Positions 1 through 5,769 of a stretch of 5,769 nucleotides of DNA are shown in pieces. Location of the stretch: assembly GCA_004552115.1 (NCBI GenBank), contig SFPH01000068.1:1-5769 (forward strand), given 5' to 3'. Position numbers and translations under genes: made by a program. The stretch's first letter is position 1; each line of letters opens with the position of its first letter. This stretch comes from Bacteroidales bacterium. Its GTDB lineage: Bacteria; Bacteroidota; Bacteroidia; Bacteroidales; UBA932. The notes beneath the pieces are model-generated. The model had not been told where the DNA came from. It searched no databases and was given only the letters and a program-made list of their open reading frames with translations.

Positions 1-204
1 CAGTATGTCCAAGGCGACGTTCTTGGCAACTGTGCAGGCATATGGGAACATATCCCTGCTTTCGTCATACGCCGACCTCCACACCTTCTCCAATGTCCGA
101 GAATACAGGTCCTTGGCGAAATACCCTTGGAGGTTGAACCTTGAGGCCATGATTTCACATGCCCTTTTGACTGCTGTCAGTTGACTTTTCTTAAAATCTT
201 TCAT
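1..204 (-). CDS. Partial ECF-type RNA polymerase sigma factor (N-terminal part, runs off left edge)
   Basis: The minus strand is open from an ATG at 204-202 to the window edge, giving 68 residues without a stop. Residues about 28-68 resemble sigma-70 region 2: an acidic-hydrophobic start (AKDLYSRTLEKVWRSA), a short linker, then FPYACTVAKNVALDIL, which fits the family pattern in which an aromatic/WL stretch leads into 'A.N.alD.lR'. In ECF sigma factors this region binds the core polymerase clamp and the -10 element. The N-terminal 25 residues (basic, MKDFKKSQ) are not recognisable. Region 4, which would confirm the call, lies outside the window. No Shine-Dalgarno sequence is visible; the bases before the ATG are AT-rich, as is common in Bacteroidota. 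The gene is separated from sbcC by a terminator and has its own structured leader. Alternative: an unrelated small helical protein; the region 2 match was made by eye. Confidence 0.6.
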   Translation of the reverse strand, partial: MKDFKKSQLTAVKRACEIMASRFNLQGYFAKDLYSRTLEKVWRSAYDESRDMFPYACTVAKNVALDIL

Positions 205-225
205 GTTTAAAGAATTTTAAGTTTT

Positions 226-304
226 CTTGCCTTGTGGTTGAGAACGGGTGGGGTAGTACAAGGCAAGTGAAACTATCCCGGTTCTCCAGTGAATAAAACA
301 CTGG
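226..304 (-). promoter_or_regulatory. Structured leader: nested inverted repeats with pseudoknot topology
   Basis: Three complementary pairs are visible. Arms 226-235 and 258-267 (CTTGCCTTGT / ACAAGGCAAG) are a perfect 10-bp inverted repeat. Arms 240-248 and 277-286 (GAGAACGGG / CCCGGTTCTC) pair over 9 bp with one bulged G at 280. Arms 286-291 and 299-304 (CCAGTG / CACTGG) form a 6-bp hairpin with a 7-base loop. The left arm of the second pair sits in the loop of the first and its partner lies outside, so the two are either an H-type pseudoknot or alternative folds. On the minus strand the structure ends 21 bases before the sigma-like ATG, so it would lie in that gene's 5' leader. A possible -7-like element (TAGGTTTT, rc of 330-337) upstream would place it inside the transcript, but no -33 partner was found. 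No known riboswitch class was recognised. It could also be a DNA-level site. Confidence 0.5.
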
Positions 305-384
305 GTTGCTTGAAATTTAAAAATGTGCAAAAACCTAAAATCCTTCTTTCACGAAGAGATAATTAAAGTCAATGTCAAAGAGCT

Positions 385-418
385 AAAAAAAGGCTGCCGG
401 AAATTCCGACGGCCTTTT
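385..418 (-). terminator. Intrinsic terminator after sbcC
   Basis: Read on the minus strand, AAAAGGCCGTCGGAA pairs with TTCCGGCAGCCTTTT across a one-base centre (one mismatch, one G-U pair; the real loop is probably wider). The 3' arm runs into seven consecutive Ts (391-385 on the minus strand). It lies about 45 bases after the sbcC stop, with no gene between. On the plus strand the T-run has only four bases, so the minus direction is favoured. It probably ends the phosphoesterase-sbcD-sbcC transcript and isolates the sigma-like gene. Confidence 0.82.
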
Positions 419-463
419 GATTAGCAATAACTATGCCAAACTCTCTCGTTGCGGCAAAAATCT

Positions 464-3232
464 TCACTCTGCCAGATTGATTGTAGAGCCCTGATCCGTT
501 TTCCTCACATCAATTCTCCGGTACATGCCCTTCATGCTCTCAACGTGAGAGATGAGACCGATGAGAGTACCCTTGTCAGCGAGATCCTGGAGAGTGACCA
601 GAGCTAGCCTCAGGACATCCGGGCTAAGACTTCCAAAGCCCTCGTCAATGAACATCGTATCAATCCTGACGCCGCCGACACTGCACTGGGTCTCATCCGA
701 AAGACCGAGCGCAAGGGCAAGGGAAGCAAGGAAAGTTTCTCCTCCGGAAAGACTCCTCACAGAGCGTTCGGTTCCGCTGTAATGGTCGAGGACGCTGATG
801 CCAAGACCGGTCTGGCTCCGTTTGTCAGCAGGCTCTTCCTCCCTCACCAGGTCATATTGGCCATTGGTCATCTCGCCCAGCCGCCTGGATGCCTTGTAGA
901 GAATTCGGTTGAAGAAATCCATCTGGGCAAATGCCTCCAGATCCACTTTCTGCTTTCCATTGAGCTGTCCACTGAGAGTCTTGAAGAGATTATCCTTCCA
1001 GGAAAATTCATTCATGACGGTCTTATGCGTGCTGAATTCGGTCTCAATCCCCCTAAGCACTGAGTCATTGAATGAAATCCGCGTCTCTGAGGCATTCAGG
1101 AGATCCTCCGCTATTTTCCTGTCATCAACTACAGATTTGATGGAAGCCTCGACCTCCGTCACATCCGTCGGCAGGTCCTCACGGATACCCCTGGACAGTT
1201 CTGCAATCGCCGCATTCACCGCCGTGATGCTTTTTATGCATTCCTGAAGATCCCTGCTGGCCTTGTCTATCTCGCCCTGCAATTTCTCAGCCGATTTCCC
1301 GAGACGCTCAATCTCTTCCCTGGCTCTTGCCTCTGTCTCGAACTCCAGTTCCTTCCTGTTCTCAGAGAGCGTTTCCTTTTCCGCCTCAAGCCTGGAGCGT
1401 TCAGTCCTGGAATTATCATTCCTTATAGTTTCATCCAGACTCTTCAGCTTTTTCCTGTCCTCAGGAAGGGACTCCTTGAGCTTTCCCAGCCTGTCGCATT
1501 GGGACTTCAGACGGACATACTGATCGCGGAGCATTCCCCTTTCCTTTTCAAGATCGGCCTTCGTCCTGCCGGATGTGTCATCTTCCAGCTTCCGGCGCAG
1601 TTCTTTTGCCTGCTTGTCAAGTTCTTCATATTTGGATTTTGCTCCGGCACAGTCCACGGAGGCCTTGGTGTAATCATTGTCAGCCTTTTTGAAGATCTCC
1701 TTGAGCCTGTCCACATCGGCCTGGGAAGGAGCATTCTCAGCAAGAACGGCCTTGGACGGATGATGAACAGAGCCGCACACAGGGCAAGGCTTGCCTTCCT
1801 CAAGGCCGGATGCCAGGATGCCGGCCTGAGACCTCAGGAAGAAATCAGATGCGTCCGTATAGGCGCGGTTTGCCTCATCCCTGGCGGTTCCGAGTTCTTT
1901 GAAACGCCCGCATTTCTTTTCCCAATCCCTGCGTGCATCATCCGCCTCGGTCTCCTTTTTCTCAACCTCCGGAAATCTGTCGATCAGGTTCTTCAGGTCC
2001 TTGCCCTTTCGCTCTACCTCCGCTAAGTTCAACTCGCATCCGTCAAGTGACTTTTCCTCCTTAGAGTCAGCATCAATCTTTTCGTTAAGCTTCGCCCTTG
2101 TCTCAATATTTTCATCAAGATTTTTCTCGGCCTTCTTCAGTTCATCCTCCCGCTTTGAAAGTTCATTTTCCTTCCGGGCGACCTCAGCATATTTCGCCAA
2201 CTTTTCCTCCAAAGCCGTCTTCCTTCCTACGATTTTATCACGCTGTGAAGCCCTTTCGGAATTCTTTGCGGCATCCTCCTCAAGGGGTCCAAGTTTCTCA
2301 TTCAACTTTGACAGATCCTTTTCCTTTTCGGACTTGTCCTTCTTGCGTCTCTCATTGTCAATAATATCCTTACGGAGACTATCCAGCCTCTTTTCCTCGT
2401 CCTCCAGCTTCCCCTTGTCTTGAGAGGCTTTATCCCGGATGCCCCTGTCTTCCTTCAGCAGTTCCCGGATTGCCTCAAGAATCCCGTCGAGCTGAGTTGC
2501 CGGTGTCTCATAAGCCTCTTTCAAAGCCTGGAATCCGCGGAATCTTTCAGAGGCCTCATCTCCCCGGACCATATCAATCTTGGTCCTGATGGAAGCATTG
2601 ACCTCATTGACCTTTTCCTTCAGTTTGCCGACATCGGACCCTATTCTCTCCTTTATATCATTGAACCGCTCAGTCTTGAATACCTGGCGGAGAATCATTT
2701 TCTTATCGTCATTGCTGGCCTGAAGAAGCTTCTGGAACTGTCCCTGAGGCAGCATTGCAATGCTTGTGAACTGCTTGTAGTCGATGCCCAGAATCTTGGC
2801 TATTTCAGCATCGACATTGGTGATCTCGGATATTGGCGCGCGGCCATCCACATTGAGCAGCGCCCCTGCCTTTTCCTGCTTGTTGCCGTTGACAAGATTG
2901 CCGTCAGCATCCCTCCGGCGTCTTTCGGAAGGCTTCTCATAAGCCAGCCAGCGCTCCACTTCATACTCCTTTCCGGAGTATTCGAACTTAAGCCTGACAA
3001 ATGTCCTGTCCGTAGGCTGGGCATATGCGCAGCGCAGCATCTTGCTGTTGCGGGCGTCTCCGCTCGCCTCCCCGAAAAGGGCGAAGCAGATCGCATCGAA
3101 AATCGTGGTCTTGCCCGCCCCGGTCTCACCGGAGATGAGGAAGACACCTGTCTCGCCTATTTTATTGAAGTCAATGGTCTCGGTTCCCTTGTAAGAGCCG
3201 AAAGCCGACATGGTAAGTTCTATTGGCCGCAT
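464..3232 (-). CDS. sbcC: SbcC, ATPase subunit of the SbcCD exonuclease (Rad50-like SMC family)
   Basis: A 922-residue protein with the layout of SbcC/Rad50. The N-terminal ATPase half has Walker A GETGAGKTT (residues 35-43) and a Q-loop LPQGQF (161-166). Charged, Glu/Lys-rich coiled coil spans about 190-450 and 510-790. Between them is the zinc hook CPVC (483-486), followed by GSVHHP, which dimerises two SbcC arms through one metal ion. The C-terminal half has the ABC signature LSGGE (828-832), Walker B MFIDEGFG (860-867) and an H-loop histidine (LISH, His896). With SbcD it forms a cytoplasmic, ATP-dependent nuclease that processes double-strand ends and DNA hairpins. It is somewhat shorter than E. 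coli SbcC (about 1,050 residues), apparently through shorter coiled coils; all ATPase motifs are present. The ATG overlaps the sbcD end by 13 bp, pointing to coupled translation. TAAGGA (3245-3240) seven bases before the ATG is a plausible ribosome site inside sbcD. Confidence 0.97.
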   Translation of the reverse strand: MRPIELTMSAFGSYKGTETIDFNKIGETGVFLISGETGAGKTTIFDAICFALFGEASGDARNSKMLRCAYAQPTDRTFVRLKFEYSGKEYEVERWLAYEKPSERRRRDADGNLVNGNKQEKAGALLNVDGRAPISEITNVDAEIAKILGIDYKQFTSIAMLPQGQFQKLLQASNDDKKMILRQVFKTERFNDIKERIGSDVGKLKEKVNEVNASIRTKIDMVRGDEASERFRGFQALKEAYETPATQLDGILEAIRELLKEDRGIRDKASQDKGKLEDEEKRLDSLRKDIIDNERRKKDKSEKEKDLSKLNEKLGPLEEDAAKNSERASQRDKIVGRKTALEEKLAKYAEVARKENELSKREDELKKAEKNLDENIETRAKLNEKIDADSKEEKSLDGCELNLAEVERKGKDLKNLIDRFPEVEKKETEADDARRDWEKKCGRFKELGTARDEANRAYTDASDFFLRSQAGILASGLEEGKPCPVCGSVHHPSKAVLAENAPSQADVDRLKEIFKKADNDYTKASVDCAGAKSKYEELDKQAKELRRKLEDDTSGRTKADLEKERGMLRDQYVRLKSQCDRLGKLKESLPEDRKKLKSLDETIRNDNSRTERSRLEAEKETLSENRKELEFETEARAREEIERLGKSAEKLQGEIDKASRDLQECIKSITAVNAAIAELSRGIREDLPTDVTEVEASIKSVVDDRKIAEDLLNASETRISFNDSVLRGIETEFSTHKTVMNEFSWKDNLFKTLSGQLNGKQKVDLEAFAQMDFFNRILYKASRRLGEMTNGQYDLVREEEPADKRSQTGLGISVLDHYSGTERSVRSLSGGETFLASLALALGLSDETQCSVGGVRIDTMFIDEGFGSLSPDVLRLALVTLQDLADKGTLIGLISHVESMKGMYRRIDVRKTDQGSTINLAE

Positions 3233-4353
3233 ATTGTTTTCCTTATATAGTTGATTTCCTCTTCATTCATCTGTCTTCCGTTCTGGAGCTCGAACAGTTC
3301 GCGGATGATTTCCTCATCCGACTTGTTCGAGGCGCCACCGGTCTCTGAAGTGATGCCCATGGCCCTGGTCCTGGAATTGTCATAATGCATTTCAAGCATA
3401 TTGTGGAACAATGCCTGAAGGCTCCTGTACCCGTTGGGGATATCATTCTCATCCGTGAGGGTGACGCGGAGATATCCTTCCGCCAGCTCGGGATGCGCCT
3501 CAATGTATTCCTTCGCGGTAATCTCCGCAAATGTGCCCCTGATGTCGTACCAGTCATTGACGGGCACAAGTGGAATCTCGCTGATTCTCACATCCCCCTT
3601 GCCGGCAAGGTCCACAACGGTAATGCTCTTGCTGTGGTCAAGTTCCGCAAATGAATACTTGAGCGGGCTTCCGCAATACCTGATGCCCGCCGCTACGGTC
3701 TGGGGCCTGTGGATATGTCCAAGTGCGACATAGTCGAACTGCGAGAACACAGTCGGATTGACGGCGTCCAGCCCGCCGACATTGGACTCCTCAGCACCTG
3801 ATACCGAAGCTCCGGTGACAAACTGATGTGCCACGCAGACGCTCCTGCGGTCAGGATTGACTTTCATTGCCCTGACAGCCGCAGCGATGGCGTCATTCTC
3901 CGAGTCTATTTCCTCTTCCGGGAAGAAATACCGCACTGTGGATTTCCGCACGAAAGGGAGCATGTAGAAGTCAATCTCCCCGTGCTCGTCCCTGAGGGTG
4001 ACAGGCTTCACATTCCCGTCATAGACAGGGGAGAGATGGATACCGCTGCGTTCCATGATTCTGGAGCCGTAGGCGATGCGCTCGGCACTGTCGTGGTTTC
4101 CGCTGATGATGAATATCTCGGGCTTTGTCTCCAGCATTGCAAGTCCCGCAAGGAAATCATCGAAAAGGGTAATGGCGTCCGCCGCCGGATTGGCCCTGTC
4201 GAAGACATCCCCGGCAATGATGACCGCATCGGCTCCGCTTTTCCTGACTTCCGGAATGATCTGTCCGAACAGGACCATCCGCTGTTCCTCAATCATCGGC
4301 ACTCCGGATACGCTCCTGCCGATATGCAGATCGGATAAATGTACTATTTTCAT
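3220..4353 (-). CDS. sbcD: SbcD, nuclease subunit of the SbcCD exonuclease (Mre11-like)
   Basis: A calcineurin-like metallophosphoesterase with the Mre11/SbcD motif set: DLHIGR at the N-terminus, AGDVFDRANP, SGNHDSAERI, VAHQF and ALGHIHRPQ. Counted from the preferred start these give metal or catalytic residues Asp8, His10, Asp49, Asn86, His87, His176, His213 and His215. The C-terminal 130 residues would hold the capping and SbcC-binding parts. It acts as the Mn-dependent endo/exonuclease of SbcCD. The open frame can be extended two codons upstream to a GTG at 4359, but ATG at 4353 gives a protein beginning MKIVHLSD, the usual family start just before the first metal motif, so I prefer it (377 residues; 379 with the GTG). 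No clear ribosome site is seen. It follows the phosphoesterase gene after 57 bp and overlaps sbcC by 13 bp. Confidence 0.96.
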   Translation of the reverse strand: MKIVHLSDLHIGRSVSGVPMIEEQRMVLFGQIIPEVRKSGADAVIIAGDVFDRANPAADAITLFDDFLAGLAMLETKPEIFIISGNHDSAERIAYGSRIMERSGIHLSPVYDGNVKPVTLRDEHGEIDFYMLPFVRKSTVRYFFPEEEIDSENDAIAAAVRAMKVNPDRRSVCVAHQFVTGASVSGAEESNVGGLDAVNPTVFSQFDYVALGHIHRPQTVAAGIRYCGSPLKYSFAELDHSKSITVVDLAGKGDVRISEIPLVPVNDWYDIRGTFAEITAKEYIEAHPELAEGYLRVTLTDENDIPNGYRSLQALFHNMLEMHYDNSRTRAMGITSETGGASNKSDEEIIRELFELQNGRQMNEEEINYIRKTICGQ

Positions 4354-4373
4354 ATTCACTATACAATTTCAAA

Positions 4374-4381
4374 CAAATATA
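4374..4381 (-). promoter_or_regulatory. Possible Bacteroidota -7 promoter element before sbcD
   Basis: The minus strand reads TATATTTG here, an exact match to the Bacteroides -7 consensus TAnnTTTG. It lies in the 57-bp gap after the phosphoesterase gene, 20 bases before the sbcD ATG, which would leave a leader of roughly 15 bases. No TTTG was found at the expected -33 distance, so the site is incomplete and the match may be chance in AT-rich DNA. If real, sbcDC could be transcribed without the upstream genes. Confidence 0.35.
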
Positions 4382-4410
4382 CAGAAAAGTCCCCATTGCA
4401 GGGATTGCGG

Positions 4411-5133
4411 CTATTTCGCCCGCAATATTCCGGAATTCAGACTGAATGCCCTGGCACAGTCCAGGCACAGGCCGCGGCGCCCTGCGTTGACCGGGCCATC
4501 CATATTGAAAGTATGCCCGAAGATGTGGATATAGCCGTCGATGAGATTCTCTCCTTCGAGGTATTCATTTACATCTGCCCAGACCGGACTGCCGACTTCC
4601 GAATGACCGCCCCTGGCAGGGGAGATGTCTCCAAGCGCCAGGAACAACCGTTCACGCTCCGCCTCCTTCCCGTGCAGCATTTCGTTCAGACGTTCCGGCC
4701 GGAAGCCTTCCAGTCTGCCGACGATGTCTTCCCGGCATTTCACCCACCTTTCCGCAATTCCTGCGTGAGAAAAGAGGGCCTTGCCTGTCTCATCTCCCTC
4801 GACATGCACGATGTCGAACAGGTCAAGTTCCTTCTCGAAAAGTTCACGCAGCCTTCTGGCCCGGAGTTCATCCCTGCGGCAGTCGCATATCTCCCTGTCG
4901 AGATATCCTAGATCGTGATTTCCAAGCAGCAGGACAACATTGTCAGGATGCGCCTTCTTGAACTCAATGATATCCTGCAGCTCCAGAAATGCCACATGCG
5001 GAGTTATGCCCTCCCATGAATACGGATCCACATAGTCGCCCAGGAAAATGATTTTTTCCTCCTCCCGTCCACGGACTGCGCTTCTCCAGAAATCACGTCC
5101 GTGCACATCAGGTATTACGATCCAATCTTCCAT
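4411..5133 (-). CDS. Metallophosphoesterase related to PPP-type serine/threonine phosphatases
   Basis: A 240-residue calcineurin-like phosphoesterase. Motifs in order: PDVHGR (Asp9, His11), LGDYVDPYSWEG (Asp33, Asp36), LLGNHDLGYL (Asn72, His73, Asp74), FSHAG (His123), GSPVWADVNEY (181-191) and FGHTFN (His207). These give the two-metal site. The DVHGR, GDYVD and SHAG forms, with a W-A-D segment before the last histidine, resemble the PPP branch (bacterial protein phosphatases, ApaH and PrpE-like enzymes) more than nucleases such as SbcD. The usual Arg of GDxVDRG is replaced by Pro-Tyr. The substrate (phosphoprotein, dinucleotide polyphosphate or other) cannot be told. No signal peptide or membrane segment is seen, so it is probably cytoplasmic. 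The start is the only ATG that leaves a short strand before the first motif. It lies 14 bp after the small upstream gene and 57 bp before sbcD, so co-transcription is likely. No strong Shine-Dalgarno sequence is present. Confidence 0.88.
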   Translation of the reverse strand: MEDWIVIPDVHGRDFWRSAVRGREEEKIIFLGDYVDPYSWEGITPHVAFLELQDIIEFKKAHPDNVVLLLGNHDLGYLDREICDCRRDELRARRLRELFEKELDLFDIVHVEGDETGKALFSHAGIAERWVKCREDIVGRLEGFRPERLNEMLHGKEAERERLFLALGDISPARGGHSEVGSPVWADVNEYLEGENLIDGYIHIFGHTFNMDGPVNAGRRGLCLDCARAFSLNSGILRAK

Positions 5134-5147
5134 GGTTCTTGCAGTTT

Positions 5148-5318
5148 CTAGAGTTTTTTCACCATTCCCGTCAAGGCCGCAGCGTCAATCCGCCCGGCAG
5201 CCACGCCGATGAGATACAATGCGTTCTCATTGCTGATATAACCTTCCCTCAATGCTGCAGCAACATTTTTCAGCAGCAGGTCTGCACGGAAATTGTCGGT
5301 TGTCTTCATATTCATCAT
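5148..5318 (-). CDS. Small protein of unknown function, 56 residues
   Basis: A short frame with ATG at 5318-5316 and TAG at 5150-5148. I do not recognise it. The protein starts MMNMKTTDNFRADLLLKN and is mostly predicted helix, rich in Ala and Leu, with no Cys, no signal peptide and no convincing membrane span. It contains two similar stretches, REGYISNENA and AAGRIDAAAL, each ending a helix and followed by another, which could be a weak internal repeat or a helix-turn-helix-like hairpin. The start could also be the second or fourth codon (both Met). It ends 14 bp before the phosphoesterase ATG on the same strand and is the first gene of the apparent operon. A weak AGAAAG lies about 11 bases before the ATG. 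It is called a gene because of its tight operon spacing and sensible composition; no homology was tested. Confidence 0.6.
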   Translation of the reverse strand: MMNMKTTDNFRADLLLKNVAAALREGYISNENALYLIGVAAGRIDAAALTGMVKKL

Positions 5319-5444
5319 CAATTTTTGTGCTTTCTATATTTATATACGGGGAGGAGTGGGAATTATTTCAGGGAATTGCAGGTTTTCTTTTCAGAAATAC
5401 GTCGGCCGCAATTGCTGTCACTGATTAACACAACCACTTATATA

Positions 5445-5476
5445 TTTGTTTTTATGCGCGAAAAACATTATGTTTG
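5445..5476 (+). promoter_or_regulatory. Bacteroidota-type promoter for the ATPase gene
   Basis: TTTG at 5445-5448 is followed by exactly 20 bases and TATGTTTG at 5469-5476. This fits the Bacteroides primary sigma factor consensus (-33 TTTG, about 19-21 bp, -7 TAnnTTTG). Transcription would begin about 5-7 bases further on, near 5482, leaving a leader of only about 14 bases before the ATG at 5496. A second TAnnTTTG (TATATTTG, 5441-5448) overlaps the -33 but has no upstream partner at the right distance. Confidence 0.72.
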
Positions 5477-5487
5477 CATTGCATAAT
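5467..5487. repeat. Short inverted repeat over promoter -7 and start region (possible operator)
   Basis: ATTATG (5467-5472) and CATAAT (5482-5487) are perfect complements separated by nine bases, covering part of the -7 element and the predicted transcription start. The position would suit a repressor site or autoregulation. At six bases per arm in AT-rich DNA, chance is a real possibility. Confidence 0.25.
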
Positions 5488-5495
5488 AACATTAT

Positions 5496-5769
5496 ATGAA
5501 GTTCGTAGATAGAAAACACGAGCAGGAAAGGCTCACAAGGCTGCTATCAGGTGACGTTCCTGCATTTGCGATAATCAGGGGTCGAAGACGAGTTGGAAAA
5601 TCAACTCTGATCAAGCGAATTCTCAAAGAAGCGGATGTATACTTTGAAGCCGACAGGACTGACAAAGAAACGCAGATGTCCAATCTGAGCTATGTCTTAT
5701 CGCATACATTCCCAGGTTTTAATGATGCTCAGTACAAAGATTGGCGAGCATTATTGACGGCTCTGAATC
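5496..5769 (+). CDS. Partial archaeal-type P-loop ATPase (N-terminal part, runs off right edge)
   Basis: Open from ATG at 5496 to the window edge, 91 complete codons. The protein begins MKFVDRKHEQERLTRLLSG and continues AFAIIRGRRRVGKSTLIKRI, with Walker A GRRRVGKS at about residues 29-36. The 'FVdR..El..L..l...' opening plus 'i.GRRRvGKs.Li' is typical of the ATPase family first described mainly from archaea (PF01637-like, STAND/AAA-related) and common in Bacteroidales, where proteins usually run to about 350-480 residues with a C-terminal DUF234-like nuclease-fold or DUF4143-like domain. Walker B and the C-terminus lie outside the window. The biological role of the family is poorly known. The start is set by the FVDR motif and by a good promoter 20 bases upstream; there is no Shine-Dalgarno sequence. 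The coding DNA looks more AT-rich than the sbcCD genes. It is divergent from the minus-strand operon. Confidence 0.85.
   Translation, partial: MKFVDRKHEQERLTRLLSGDVPAFAIIRGRRRVGKSTLIKRILKEADVYFEADRTDKETQMSNLSYVLSHTFPGFNDAQYKDWRALLTALN

Noticed and set aside
1499..2423. Plus-strand open frames of about 175 codons opposite the SbcC coiled coil
   Set aside because: Their Ser/Phe/Leu-rich translations are what antisense reading of Glu/Lys-rich coiled-coil codons produces; no start signals or motifs.
2420..3250. 276-codon plus-strand open frame opposite sbcC
   Set aside because: It lies entirely antisense to the conserved SbcC N-terminal ATPase region; the translation has no recognisable domain, and its openness is explained by the codon pattern of sbcC.
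4390..4406. Possible hairpin (TCCC...GGGA) between the phosphoesterase gene and sbcD
   Set aside because: The stem is only about four base pairs and has no T-run, so it is not a credible terminator.
3826..4911. Plus-strand open frames of 150-190 codons opposite sbcD and the phosphoesterase
   Set aside because: They are antisense shadows of two genes with complete catalytic motifs; no promoter, ribosome site or family resemblance.
5392..5399. TATTTCTG on the minus strand as a -7 element for the small gene
   Set aside because: It has one mismatch to TAnnTTTG, no -33 partner at the right distance, and lies more than 70 bases before the start codon.
5139..5486. 115-codon plus-strand open frame across the small gene and the intergenic region
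   Set aside because: It is low-complexity and aromatic-rich, overlaps the 56-residue gene, and covers the promoter region of the ATPase; no motif supports it.
5492..5683. 63-codon minus-strand open frame opposite the ATPase start
   Set aside because: It is antisense to the Walker A-bearing reading frame and shows no motif.

Overview
The window looks like a chromosomal segment of a Bacteroidota (Bacteroidales-like) bacterium. The main evidence is a promoter at 5445-5476 that fits the Bacteroides consensus (TTTG, 20 bp, TAnnTTTG), together with weak or absent Shine-Dalgarno sequences before most genes and moderate GC content. Genus cannot be told from the sequence.

Layout from left to right: (1) 1-204, minus strand, the N-terminal 68 residues of a protein resembling region 2 of an ECF sigma factor, running off the left edge. 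(2) 205-383, its leader, which contains an unexplained cluster of inverted repeats with pseudoknot topology. (3) 385-418, a hairpin followed by a T-run that ends the sbcC transcript. (4) 464-3232, minus strand, sbcC (Rad50-like ATPase with zinc hook). (5) 3220-4353, minus strand, sbcD (Mre11-like nuclease), whose end overlaps the sbcC start by 13 bp. (6) 4411-5133, minus strand, a metallophosphoesterase related to PPP-type phosphatases. (7) 5148-5318, minus strand, an unrecognised 56-residue protein. (8) 5319-5495, a divergent intergenic region with a clear plus-strand promoter. (9) 5496-5769, plus strand, the start of an archaeal-type P-loop ATPase that runs off the right edge.

The four complete genes all lie on the minus strand in the order small protein, phosphoesterase, sbcD, sbcC, with gaps of 14 bp, 57 bp and a 13-bp overlap. 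They could form one transcription unit ending at the 385-418 terminator, possibly with an internal start just before sbcD. SbcC and SbcD together form the SbcCD complex, which trims DNA ends and opens hairpins during recombination and repair. The phosphoesterase and small protein have no proven link to that job. The sigma-like gene beyond the terminator is a separate unit. No mobile element, CRISPR array, tRNA or rRNA was seen. The most unusual item is the structured leader before the sigma-like gene.
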